Assembly (NCBI RefSeq): GCF_044359855.1
Contig: NZ_CP132291.1
Span: 3,782,001-3,846,000, forward strand
Direction: 5' to 3'
Source: Rummeliibacillus pycnus_A
Lineage (GTDB): Bacteria; Bacillota; Bacilli; Bacillales_A; Planococcaceae
Length of the DNA: 64,000 nucleotides
A program made the translations under genes and the position numbers. This document shows, piece by piece, positions 1-8,599 of the stretch (position 1 is its first letter; each line of letters opens with the position of its first letter). The notes below the pieces were generated by a model. It worked only from the letters and a program-made list of their open reading frames with translations. It made no database searches and was not told where the DNA came from.

Positions 1-1131
1 TTGCGTATTACAAAGGATTGGTATATTGAATATGGTTATCCTATAGGCTTTCCAAGCATAGAAATCCTAACAATAGGCGCAGGCGGTGGTAGTATTTCTT
101 GGACAGATGAAGGTGGTTCACTTCGTAATGGTCCGCAAAGTGCTGGAGCAGAGCCTGGCCCAGCTAGTTATGGTCGAGGTGGTACAAAGCCAACAAATAC
201 TGATGCTAATGTAGTATTAGGTCGTCTAGGTATGAACTTATTAGATGGCAAAATGTCGTTAGATAAAAAAGCGGCAGAAAAAGTGATTCGTGATAGTATT
301 GCAAAAACATTTGATTTAGGTATTGCAGAAGCTGCGGATTCTATTCTAAAAGTCGCAAATGCAAATATGTGTGATGCATTACGATTAATATCTGTTCGTC
401 GTGGATATGACCCACGAGATTTTGCATTAGTTGCTTTTGGTGGTGCTGGAGGTATGCATGGTGCTTATTTAGCAAAGGAAATGGATATTCCAATGTTGAT
501 TATCCCACCGTATGCTGGTGTTGCTGCAGCTATGGGTTGCTTAATGGTAGATGTTCAGCACGATATTACGAAAACATTTATGGCAAATGCCAAGAAAATT
601 ACAGTAGATGAGTTAGATAATGAATTTGCATCTATGGAAACTGATGCTTTTGCTTTATTAAAAGAAGAAGGTATTGCAGAGGAAGATATGAACTTTATCC
701 GTTATGTCGATATGAGGTACGCGGGACAATGGCGATCTTTATCTATTACAGTAAGCAAACTTACCTCTATGGAGGAGGTATTAGAACAATTCCATAGAGA
801 ACATGAGCGTGAATTTGCCTTCTTTAATCCTTCTCAAGAAGTAGAGGTTTATGGCTTACGTGTAGCTGCAATTGGTATTGTTGAAAAACCTGAATTACCA
901 AAAGTGCTTGTAGAAGGTACATTAGAAGATGCTTTTGTTGAAGAAAGACCAGTATACTTTGAAGAATCAAATGGTTTCGTCAATACTCCGGTTTTTTATC
1001 GTGACAAATTGCCAACAGATATTCAAATTCAAGGACCGGCAATTATTAACCAACTAGATTCTACAATTTTAATTCCACCAACATTTATTGCGAAAGTTGA
1101 TGAATACCGCAATATACTTGTTCAATATTAA
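1..1131 (+). CDS. Hydantoinase/oxoprolinase family protein, subunit A (5' end outside window)
   Basis: The C-terminal 376 residues of an HyuA-type ATP-dependent hydantoinase/5-oxoprolinase alpha subunit. Such enzymes open cyclic amides (hydantoins, 5-oxoproline) or carboxylate ketones with ATP, together with a B subunit. The segment TIGAGGGSISW, then GPQSAGAEPGPASYGRGG and TDANVVLGRLG, are family hallmarks of the middle of HyuA; FGGAGGMHGAYLA near residue 148 is the nucleotide-binding region of the ASKHA-like fold. The family is normally about 680-700 residues, so roughly 300 are missing; the frame is open from base 1 and the TTG there is not a real start. The B subunit follows 19 bp later, so the two are co-transcribed. 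Substrate cannot be told from sequence. Confidence 0.9.
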   Translation: MRITKDWYIEYGYPIGFPSIEILTIGAGGGSISWTDEGGSLRNGPQSAGAEPGPASYGRGGTKPTNTDANVVLGRLGMNLLDGKMSLDKKAAEKVIRDSIAKTFDLGIAEAADSILKVANANMCDALRLISVRRGYDPRDFALVAFGGAGGMHGAYLAKEMDIPMLIIPPYAGVAAAMGCLMVDVQHDITKTFMANAKKITVDELDNEFASMETDAFALLKEEGIAEEDMNFIRYVDMRYAGQWRSLSITVSKLTSMEEVLEQFHREHEREFAFFNPSQEVEVYGLRVAAIGIVEKPELPKVLVEGTLEDAFVEERPVYFEESNGFVNTPVFYRDKLPTDIQIQGPAIINQLDSTILIPPTFIAKVDEYRNILVQY

Positions 1132-1150
1132 ATTGTAAAGGAGACTGGCC

Positions 1151-3118
1151 ATGACAACAAAAACGGAATTATTCCAAAGTAAATTAGATCCTGTCACATT
1201 TGAGGTCTTAAAAAATGCATATGTCAATTTAGTTGACCAAATGTCAGAACAAATTTTAAGAACCTGCTATTCATTTGTTATTTATAACCGTGATTTCAGC
1301 TCAGCTATTTGTGATGCAAATGGAAATACAGTCATGCAAGGAACACAAGATATTTCTGTTCATGTTGGTACCCTACATTTAACAGCAAAAGCAGTAATAG
1401 AAGATTTCAAAGATGACATTCACCCTGGTGATGTATTTATAATAAATGATCCATACCGTGGGGGGACACACTTTAATGATACTCGATTGATTCGCCCGGT
1501 ATTTTATGAAGGTCGTTTAATATCCTTTATGCAAGTTAATGGTCACTGGGCGGATATGGGTGGTTCTGTGCCAGGATCATTTGATATTAAATCAAAAGAA
1601 CACTTTGGCGAAGGAATGCGTATTCCACCGACTCGTATTATTAGTAAAGGTATGTTTTTAAAGGATGTCGCAAATTTAATCGTATCAAATATGCGTATTC
1701 CTGAAGAACGTCTTGGTGATTTGCGTTCACAAGTAGAAGCAACAAAAGTAGGAGAAACACAGTTGCTTGCTCTTATTGATAAATACGGTATTGATACGAT
1801 TGAGACAGCGTTTGCAGAAGTACAAGACTATGTAGAGAGACTTGCACGATCGCATATTCGAGCATTACCAAATGGTACATGGGAAACGACAGATTATCTT
1901 GATATGGATCCACAGATTGGGGATGGTTTAATCCCAATTCAAATTAAAATGACGATTCAAGATGATGAGGTTTTCTATGATTTAAGCGGTTCACATCGAT
2001 ATATAGGCTGCTTCTTAAATGCAGGGTTTGGTGCATCCATGTCAGCGGCTTATGCGGGAACGAAGACATTCTTCCCTGATATCCCGTTAAACTCAGGCTT
2101 TTATAGAGCAGTTCATATCGAATTACCTGAAAATTCAGTTGTTAATGCGCCGTATCCAATAGCAGTAACAGGATTTTGCTCAGGCGCATACGAGAAAATC
2201 CTAAATGCTTGTTTTGACTTATGGTCACGTATTATGCCAGAGCGTGCTCTAGCATGTTCTTTCAACCTTGAATATTTGTTAATTGGTGGTTGGGATACAC
2301 GACAAGATCGTAATTACTTTATGTGGTATGACTGGATGGCTGGTGGACATGGTGGTCGCCATAAAAGAGATGGAGCAAATGCAATGTCTCCAGTATTTGG
2401 AGTAGGTCTAAGTGTACAACCGTGTGAAGGACAAGAAAGGTTATCTCCGGTCGTAACGACAAAGCATGAAATTGTTATCGATTCAGGTGGTCCAGGCCAA
2501 TATCGAGGTGGGTGTGGTGTAGAAAAAGGCGGTATTCTAACGGAAATTGAGGATACTGTGATGTCTTATTGTTGTGACCGCTCACGTTCTATTACATGGG
2601 GGATTTCAGGTGGCCTTCCATCATCTCCACATGGTGCTTGGTTGAATCCAAATAAAGAAAATGAACAATTTTTAGGTGCGATTTTTTCTAATGTCGAAGT
2701 GAAAAAAGGCGATTCATTTACACGTCCATCAGCGGGTGGAGGTGGATTAGGCGATCCACTTTTAAGAGATCCAAAAGCTGTATTAGATGATGTTATTGAT
2801 GAGTACGTATCAATCGAGCGTGCGAAAAAGGATTATGGGGTTATCATCGTGGAAATCGATCGCGATCTTGATTTATTTGAAATTAATGAAATTGCGACTG
2901 AAAAGGAACGTGCTTATATTCGCGAAAATCGCAAAGTTTGGTTGCAAGAGGATATTGCTGTAGTAGAAGAACAGTATTTGAACGGTGATATAGATGAATA
3001 TGATTTAATACGCAAACATGGAGTTATTTTTGATCATGATACAAAAAAAGCACTACCTATATCAACAAAGCAATATCGGGATATGTTACAGCAAAGAATG
3101 GTACCACATTGGAAATAA
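1151..3118 (+). CDS. Hydantoinase/oxoprolinase family protein, subunit B
   Basis: A 655-residue HyuB-type subunit, partner of the gene just upstream. The N-terminus LDPVTFEVLKNAYVNLVDQM is the classic opening of HyuB, and FIINDPYRGGTHFNDTRLIRPVF, NGHWADMGG and RSQVEATKVGE are conserved family blocks; the C-terminal GGGGLGDPLLRDP is the usual closing motif. Start ATG is preceded by AAAGGAGA with good spacing. The closest functional relatives are N-methylhydantoinase, 5-oxoprolinase and acetone carboxylase beta subunits; which one applies is not decidable here. The aldehyde dehydrogenase and DUF3870 genes that follow on the same strand suggest one catabolic operon. Confidence 0.9.
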   Translation: MTTKTELFQSKLDPVTFEVLKNAYVNLVDQMSEQILRTCYSFVIYNRDFSSAICDANGNTVMQGTQDISVHVGTLHLTAKAVIEDFKDDIHPGDVFIINDPYRGGTHFNDTRLIRPVFYEGRLISFMQVNGHWADMGGSVPGSFDIKSKEHFGEGMRIPPTRIISKGMFLKDVANLIVSNMRIPEERLGDLRSQVEATKVGETQLLALIDKYGIDTIETAFAEVQDYVERLARSHIRALPNGTWETTDYLDMDPQIGDGLIPIQIKMTIQDDEVFYDLSGSHRYIGCFLNAGFGASMSAAYAGTKTFFPDIPLNSGFYRAVHIELPENSVVNAPYPIAVTGFCSGAYEKILNACFDLWSRIMPERALACSFNLEYLLIGGWDTRQDRNYFMWYDWMAGGHGGRHKRDGANAMSPVFGVGLSVQPCEGQERLSPVVTTKHEIVIDSGGPGQYRGGCGVEKGGILTEIEDTVMSYCCDRSRSITWGISGGLPSSPHGAWLNPNKENEQFLGAIFSNVEVKKGDSFTRPSAGGGGLGDPLLRDPKAVLDDVIDEYVSIERAKKDYGVIIVEIDRDLDLFEINEIATEKERAYIRENRKVWLQEDIAVVEEQYLNGDIDEYDLIRKHGVIFDHDTKKALPISTKQYRDMLQQRMVPHWK

Positions 3119-3136
3119 AGACATTGGAGGGATAAT

Positions 3137-4585
3137 ATGAGTCAGCAAACAATCGTAAAATCATATGGGAATTATATTAATGGCAAATGGGTAGGAAAGG
3201 ATTTACCTACACGTGATGTAACCAATCCAGTAACAAACGAAGTTATTGGACATGTACCAAATGGCGGTACAAAAGAAACAAAAGAAGCGATTGAAGCAGC
3301 ACACATTGCATTTGCAACTTGGTCACAAACAACGGCATATGATAGAGGCAAGTTACTTCGCAAGCTACATGAGCTAGTACTTGAAAATAAGGAAGAGTTA
3401 GCGAAAACGATGACTCTAGAAATGGGCAAACCAATTCGTGAATCTCGCGGAGAAGTTGACTCTGTTGCTTCGTTTTTAGATTGGTATGCAGAAGAGGGGA
3501 AACGGATTTATGGCGAAACAATTCCAACGCATAATTCCAATAAGCGTTTGCAAGTTTGGAAGAAACCGGTTGGAGTCGTAGGAGCTATCACACCTTGGAA
3601 TTTCCCAGCGGGTATGCTAGCTCGAAAAATGGGTCCAGCTCTTGCAGCAGGTTGTACAATCGTTATTAAGCCATCGAGTGAAAGTCCATTAACTGCGATA
3701 AAAATTGTAGAATTATGTGAACAAGCAGGATTCCCAAAAGGTGTTGTCAACTTGGTAACTGGCTCGTCACAAGAAATTGGCGACGAACTAATGGCAAATC
3801 AAAAAGTCCGGAAAATTACATTTACGGGATCAACAGAAGTCGGTAAGCAATTAATTGAACAAAGTGCAGCACAAGTAAAGCGTTTATCATTAGAACTTGG
3901 AGGTCATGCTCCAGTAATTGTACTAGATGATGCCAATATTGATCTGGCTGTACGAGAGGCAGTTGCTTCAGCATTTCGGAACACTGGTCAAACCTGTGTC
4001 TGCGCGAATCGTATTTATGTACAAGAAGGAATTCATGATCAATTTGTCGAGAGATTTGTTGAGGCTGTAAAAGGTCTAAATGTAGCAAATAGTATTGAAG
4101 AAACGGCAGATATTGGTCCGCTTATTAATAAGAGCAGTTTAAATAAAGTGATTGAACAAGTTGAAGATGCTATACAAAAAGGTGCCAAGGTAGCTTACGG
4201 TGGTGAAAGATTACAAGAACTAGGAGAGAATTTCTATAAGCCAACTGTACTTTGCGATGTAGATCCTTCTATGATTGTTATGCATGAAGAAACGTTCGGG
4301 CCCTTAGCACCAATTCAAAAAATTACTTCCATTGAAGAAGCAGCTACTTTAGCAAATGACACGCCTTATGGTTTAGCTGCATATGTATTTACTAACAATG
4401 TATCTAAAGGCATGAAACTGATTGAAAAATTAGAGTATGGGATTATTGGGTGGAATGATGGCGTACCTTCTACAACACAAGCACCATTTGGTGGAATGAA
4501 GGAAAGTGGTGTTGGGCGTGAAGGTGGACACGAGGGAATAGAACCATATATTGAATCACAGTTTGTATCGATTAGCTTAGAATAA
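3137..4585 (+). CDS. NAD(P)-dependent aldehyde dehydrogenase, succinate-semialdehyde dehydrogenase type
   Basis: A 482-residue aldehyde dehydrogenase that oxidises an aldehyde to a carboxylate. It has the cofactor motif ITPWNFP, the Rossmann motif FTGSTEVGKQL, the general base Glu253 in LELGGHAP and the nucleophile Cys287 in GQTCVCANR. The GQTCVCANR box and the overall length match GabD-type succinate-semialdehyde dehydrogenases. It starts 18 bp after hyuB with the ribosome site GGAGGG, so it very probably belongs to the same operon and handles a semialdehyde released in that pathway. The family call is firm; the substrate is inference. Confidence 0.88.
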   Translation: MSQQTIVKSYGNYINGKWVGKDLPTRDVTNPVTNEVIGHVPNGGTKETKEAIEAAHIAFATWSQTTAYDRGKLLRKLHELVLENKEELAKTMTLEMGKPIRESRGEVDSVASFLDWYAEEGKRIYGETIPTHNSNKRLQVWKKPVGVVGAITPWNFPAGMLARKMGPALAAGCTIVIKPSSESPLTAIKIVELCEQAGFPKGVVNLVTGSSQEIGDELMANQKVRKITFTGSTEVGKQLIEQSAAQVKRLSLELGGHAPVIVLDDANIDLAVREAVASAFRNTGQTCVCANRIYVQEGIHDQFVERFVEAVKGLNVANSIEETADIGPLINKSSLNKVIEQVEDAIQKGAKVAYGGERLQELGENFYKPTVLCDVDPSMIVMHEETFGPLAPIQKITSIEEAATLANDTPYGLAAYVFTNNVSKGMKLIEKLEYGIIGWNDGVPSTTQAPFGGMKESGVGREGGHEGIEPYIESQFVSISLE

Positions 4586-4680
4586 TTGTTGGTTTTTTGA
4601 AGTATTGTCTATTTCTATCTCGGTATAGTATGATATTTACGTAGGTGAATTTTCATAAGATTACCGAGGGGGATGAGATT

Positions 4681-5004
4681 ATGAATACTATATTTATTGC
4701 AGGTCATGCAAGACTTCCTTCAGGGATGGCCGCAAAAAATATATATGAAACTTTAACAATTACTGCAGAAATTGATAAGAAATATGGGGTTATCGTTGCA
4801 GCAAGTTGTACACTAGCAACACATCATAGTCAAGTATTTGTTGAAAGTTTATTAAGAGGTTATAGTTTACAAGACGGTATTGAAACCCCTATTAAGGTTG
4901 TTAAGGAACATTACTTGGGAAAAGCAGGTAATGCATTGGTATCATCTTTAAAAGATTTATTTAAACAATATGAACAACATGTTCATGTGAATTGCCATAA
5001 TTGA
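4681..5004 (+). CDS. DUF3870 domain-containing protein
   Basis: A 107-residue protein. I choose the ATG at 4681, behind a strong GAGGGGGA site, over an upstream GTG at 4645 with no good site. The segments IAGHARLPSGMAAKNIYE, DKKYGVIVAASCTLAT and FVESLLRGYSLQDG match the DUF3870 family as I remember it, a family of unknown function often seen next to hydantoinase-like genes. It closes the catabolic cluster and is followed by a terminator. A role in sensing or processing the substrate would be speculation. Confidence 0.75.
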   Translation: MNTIFIAGHARLPSGMAAKNIYETLTITAEIDKKYGVIVAASCTLATHHSQVFVESLLRGYSLQDGIETPIKVVKEHYLGKAGNALVSSLKDLFKQYEQHVHVNCHN

Positions 5005-5009
5005 TGTTA

Positions 5010-5067
5010 AAGGGCACTCTTCAAAGTCTTATTGAGGACTTAAGAAGGTGCCCTTATTATCATTTTG
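5010..5067 (+). terminator. Rho-independent terminator of the hydantoinase cluster
   Basis: AAGGGCAC at 5010-5017 pairs with GTGCCCTT at 5048-5055, with a nested AAGTC/GACTT stem inside and a T-rich tail. It sits directly after the DUF3870 stop and before the converging YitT-family gene. Confidence 0.7.
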
Positions 5068-5093
5068 CAATTAAAGTATTCATAGAAGTAAAT

Positions 5094-5960
5094 TTATTCG
5101 ATGGGTCTTTTTTGATCATCTAGTGTAAAACCTTCTCCACTAACATCGTGGACTTCAGATACAGACATGAAAGCATGTGGATCAACTGATAGAACAATAC
5201 TTTTTAATTTAAACATTTCATTCTTCCCAACTACACAATAGATTACTTCACGATCATCTTTAGTGTAATAACCATACCCTTTTAAAAAAGTGACGCCACG
5301 ATCCATTTGTTTGGCAATACGTTCTGCAATCTCATTATTATTGTTTGAGATAATGATGGCACCTCTTGCTGAATAAGCGCCTTCTTGAACAAAGTCGATT
5401 ACTTGTGCTGTTACAAACACACAGACTAAGGTATACATAACAGAACGAGCATCTAAGAAAGTTATCCATGATAAAATAATAACAACTGCATCGAAAATGA
5501 ACATCGTTTTTCCCATTGACCATCCGAAGAATTTATTGACTAGACGGGCAATAATATCGACACCACCGGTTGTACCTCCTACACGGAAGATTATACCTAG
5601 TCCAATTCCAAGAAATACACCGGCAAATAAAGAGACAAGGAACATATCATTGTGCAAATCGATTGGGAACTGATAAATTTGGAATAACTTTATAAATACA
5701 GAAACAGATACGGTACCAATAATTGTATAGATAAAGGTTTTTCGACCAAGCACGCGCCAACCGATGATAAACATAGGTATATTTAATACTAAGTTCATGA
5801 TAGCAGGATCAAAATGGAATACGTTGTATAAGATTAACGTAATACCATTGAATCCGCCTTCACCTAAATGGTTTTGTATATTAAAGTTTACAAAACCAAA
5901 ACTAAAAATGGCAGCACCTAATATGATGAACAAAGTATTTTTAATTTTAATATTTGACAT
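5094..5960 (-). CDS. YitT family membrane protein (YpjC-like)
   Basis: A 288-residue protein with about five hydrophobic segments in the first 190 residues and a soluble C-terminal domain (about residues 200-280, DUF2179 type, ending EVHDVSGEGFTLDD). This arrangement defines the YitT family of unknown function. In Bacillus subtilis a YitT paralogue, ypjC, lies upstream of dapB, and here the divergent neighbour is dapB, so this is probably the YpjC orthologue. The ATG has GAGGTG 7 bp upstream. YpjD (a MazG-type pyrophosphohydrolase), found between them in B. subtilis, is absent. Confidence 0.85.
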   Translation of the reverse strand: MSNIKIKNTLFIILGAAIFSFGFVNFNIQNHLGEGGFNGITLILYNVFHFDPAIMNLVLNIPMFIIGWRVLGRKTFIYTIIGTVSVSVFIKLFQIYQFPIDLHNDMFLVSLFAGVFLGIGLGIIFRVGGTTGGVDIIARLVNKFFGWSMGKTMFIFDAVVIILSWITFLDARSVMYTLVCVFVTAQVIDFVQEGAYSARGAIIISNNNNEIAERIAKQMDRGVTFLKGYGYYTKDDREVIYCVVGKNEMFKLKSIVLSVDPHAFMSVSEVHDVSGEGFTLDDQKRPIE

Positions 5961-6148
5961 ACAATTTCACCTCATTTTTAAGTTGTAGAGTATAATAACG
6001 ATAAATGTGTAGAAAAATATTTGCATTTATCGAAATCATCTAGGATAGATGATACAGTAATAGTTATAAGTGTTTCCTTCATTTTTACATGGTTTTTCCA
6101 ATTTTAATAACTTAACACAAGAATATATTATCATGTATTTTATGGATT

Positions 6149-6178
6149 TTGACAACTACCATTTTAGTTGATTAGGAT
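6149..6178 (+). promoter_or_regulatory. Putative SigA promoter of the dapB operon
   Basis: TTGACA at 6149-6154 and TAGGAT at 6173-6178, spaced 18 bp, about 50 bp before the dapB start. Confidence 0.5.
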
Positions 6179-6227
6179 AAGGAAAAATACGAGATCAAGA
6201 TCGTTGGAATAGAAAGGAAGAGAAGTA

Positions 6228-7025
6228 ATGATAATTCGAGTTGTAATCGCTGGACCAAGAGGTAAAATGGGACAAGAAGCAGTCCACACAGTAATGAACG
6301 ATGACAATATGGAGTTAGTGGCAGTATTAGATCATAAAGATTTAGCAGTAAACTTAGCTCAATATGAACAATTTCCTGAACAATATGACGTACCTGTTTA
6401 TACAGAATTACATACATTATTTGATGCCGTAAAAGCAGATGTTTTTGTAGACTTAACAACACCATTAGCAGGATATGAACATACGAAAACTGCACTTTTT
6501 GCAGGTGTACGCCCTGTAATTGGAACAACAGGTTTTACTGATGGACAGTTAGAAGAACTTACTAATCTTGCAAAGTCATCAGAAATAGGCTGTATTATTG
6601 CACCTAACTTTGCGATTGGTGCTGTTTTAATGATGAAGTTTGCCCAAATGGCTGCAAACTATTTTCCTGACATTGAAATCATTGAAATGCATCATGATAG
6701 AAAATTAGATGCGCCTTCTGGTACAGCGGTAAAAACAGCTCAATTGATGGCTGAAAATCGATTATCTCATAAACAAGGTCATCCAGAAGAACATGAAAAT
6801 ATTCCTGGGGCAAGGGGTGCGGATTTTGAGGGAATGCGTATCCATAGTGTACGTTTACCAGGATTGGTTGCACATCAACAAGTGTTATTTGGTGGGACGG
6901 GAGAGCTATTAACAGTGCGTCATGATTCATTTGATCGTAAATCCTTCATGACAGGTGTAAAATTATCCATTGAAAAGGTAATGGATTTAAAAGAATTAGT
7001 TTATGGTTTAGAAAACATATTATAA
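6228..7025 (+). CDS. dapB: 4-hydroxy-tetrahydrodipicolinate reductase
   Basis: A 265-residue cytoplasmic enzyme reducing 4-hydroxy-tetrahydrodipicolinate with NAD(P)H in the lysine/diaminopimelate pathway. The N-terminal nucleotide-binding loop reads AGPRGKMGQEAV; GTTGFT (around residue 103) and APNFAIGAVLMM follow; the catalytic block EMHHDRKLDAPSGTA carries the paired histidines and the Lys that acts in catalysis. Length is normal. It is the first gene of the dapB-mgsA-bshA-cca operon, with GGAAGAGA before the ATG. Confidence 0.96.
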   Translation: MIIRVVIAGPRGKMGQEAVHTVMNDDNMELVAVLDHKDLAVNLAQYEQFPEQYDVPVYTELHTLFDAVKADVFVDLTTPLAGYEHTKTALFAGVRPVIGTTGFTDGQLEELTNLAKSSEIGCIIAPNFAIGAVLMMKFAQMAANYFPDIEIIEMHHDRKLDAPSGTAVKTAQLMAENRLSHKQGHPEEHENIPGARGADFEGMRIHSVRLPGLVAHQQVLFGGTGELLTVRHDSFDRKSFMTGVKLSIEKVMDLKELVYGLENIL

Positions 7026-7042
7026 AAGGTAGGGAAGGTAAT

Positions 7043-7447
7043 ATGAAAATCGCATTAATTGCGCATGACAAGAAAAAAGATGATTTGGTGCAATTTGTGA
7101 CAGCATATCGTGACATTCTATCGCAGCATGAGTTATTTGCTACAGGTACAACTGGGCAAAGAGTAATTGATGCAACAGGCTTAGATGTGACGCGTTTCCG
7201 TTCAGGCCCATTAGGCGGGGACCAACAAATTGGGAGTATGATTGCCAATAATGATATGGATATGGTCATATTCTTCCGTGATCCATTAACTGCTCAACCT
7301 CATGAACCAGACGTCTCTGCTTTGATACGTTTAAGTGATGTTTATCAAATTCCGTTAGCTACCAATATGGGTACTGCAGAAGTGTTATTAAAGGGATTAC
7401 AAGAAGGATTTATCGACTGGCGTTTAATACAAGAACGCAGAAAATAG
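7043..7447 (+). CDS. mgsA: Methylglyoxal synthase
   Basis: A 134-residue enzyme that converts dihydroxyacetone phosphate to methylglyoxal and phosphate. Visible motifs are IAHDKKKDDLV at the start, ATGTTGQRV (phosphate binding), SGPLGGDQQIGSMIA (containing the catalytic Asp) and FFRDPLTAQPHEPDV. It lies 17 bp after dapB, as in B. subtilis. In B. subtilis the bacillithiol deacetylase gene bshB1 lies between this gene and bshA; here there is only a 15-bp gap. Confidence 0.96.
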   Translation: MKIALIAHDKKKDDLVQFVTAYRDILSQHELFATGTTGQRVIDATGLDVTRFRSGPLGGDQQIGSMIANNDMDMVIFFRDPLTAQPHEPDVSALIRLSDVYQIPLATNMGTAEVLLKGLQEGFIDWRLIQERRK

Positions 7448-7462
7448 AAAGGGAGTGGTCGG

Positions 7463-8599
7463 ATGAAAAAATTAAAAATCGGTATCACATGTTATCCGAC
7501 CGTTGGAGGCTCTGGGGTTATGGCAACAGAGCTAGGTAAAATGTTGGCGGAAAGAGGTCACGAGATTCATTTCATTACTTCTAGTATGCCTTTTCGTTTA
7601 AATAAAATTTATCCAAATATTTTTTATCATGAAGTTCAAGTAAATAATTATTCTGTTTTTCAATATCCACCATACGATATTGCACTAGCGAGTAAAATGG
7701 CAGACGTGATTCAAAGTGAAGAGTTAGATGTATTGCATGTACATTATGCGATACCTCACGCGGTATGTGCAGCATTAGCACGTGATATGTCTGGACAAGA
7801 TATTGGAATTGTCACTACATTACATGGAACAGATATAACAGTTTTAGGATATGACTCTGCTTTAACAAGTGCAATTCGATATGGTATTGAAAAGTCAGAT
7901 ATAGTAACAGCGGTATCCGACTCATTGAAACAACAGACATATGATCTAATCGAAACAGCAAAACCGATTGAAACGATTTATAATTTTGTAGATGAACGTG
8001 AATATACACCAAAAGATGGAACTCAGCTAAAAAAGGATTTTGACATACTAGAAAACGAAAAAGTGTTAATACATGTTTCAAACTTTAGAAAAGTAAAACA
8101 CGTACCGGATATCATTCGAACTTTTATAAAAGTACGTGAAACAATGCCTGCCAAATTATTATTAGTTGGCGATGGCCCAGAGAAAAATCAAATCATGCAT
8201 GAAGTGAAAAAGTGTGAATTTGCTTCAGATATTTTGTTTTTAGGTAAGCAAGAAAATCTATCGGAGCTTTATGCAATGAGTGACTTAAAGTTATTAATGT
8301 CTGAAAAAGAAGCATTTGGACTAGTTTTGTTAGAAGCGATGGCTTGTGGAGTACCAGGGATTGGTACGAATATTGGTGGAATTCCTGAAGTGATCGAGCA
8401 TGGTGAAAATGGTTATATTGTGGAACTCGGCGATTATGAGAAGGCTGCACAATTTGCAATTGAATTGCTACAAGATGACAAAAAGTTACAGCAATTTGGA
8501 GAATCAGCTATTTATACTGCAAATCATAGATTCCATTCATCGAATATTGTGGAACAATATGAGGCGCTTTATGAAAAGGTGGCACGAAAATATGATTAA
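7463..8599 (+). CDS. bshA: N-acetyl-alpha-D-glucosaminyl L-malate synthase
   Basis: A 378-residue GT4-family glycosyltransferase that joins GlcNAc (from UDP-GlcNAc) to L-malate, the first step of bacillithiol synthesis. The start GITCYPTVGGSGVMATELG and LHVHYAIPHA are typical BshA signatures, and EAFGLVLLEAMACGVPGIGTNIGGIPEV is the GT4 EX7E nucleotide-sugar site. RBS GGGAGTGG precedes the ATG. Its stop overlaps the cca start by 8 bp. The next pathway enzymes, BshB and BshC, are not in this window. Confidence 0.93.
   Translation: MKKLKIGITCYPTVGGSGVMATELGKMLAERGHEIHFITSSMPFRLNKIYPNIFYHEVQVNNYSVFQYPPYDIALASKMADVIQSEELDVLHVHYAIPHAVCAALARDMSGQDIGIVTTLHGTDITVLGYDSALTSAIRYGIEKSDIVTAVSDSLKQQTYDLIETAKPIETIYNFVDEREYTPKDGTQLKKDFDILENEKVLIHVSNFRKVKHVPDIIRTFIKVRETMPAKLLLVGDGPEKNQIMHEVKKCEFASDILFLGKQENLSELYAMSDLKLLMSEKEAFGLVLLEAMACGVPGIGTNIGGIPEVIEHGENGYIVELGDYEKAAQFAIELLQDDKKLQQFGESAIYTANHRFHSSNIVEQYEALYEKVARKYD

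Noticed and set aside
8400..8591. Upstream extension of the cca frame
   Set aside because: It overlaps the coding end of bshA and adds 64 residues foreign to CCA-adding enzymes; ATG 8592 has its own ribosome site.
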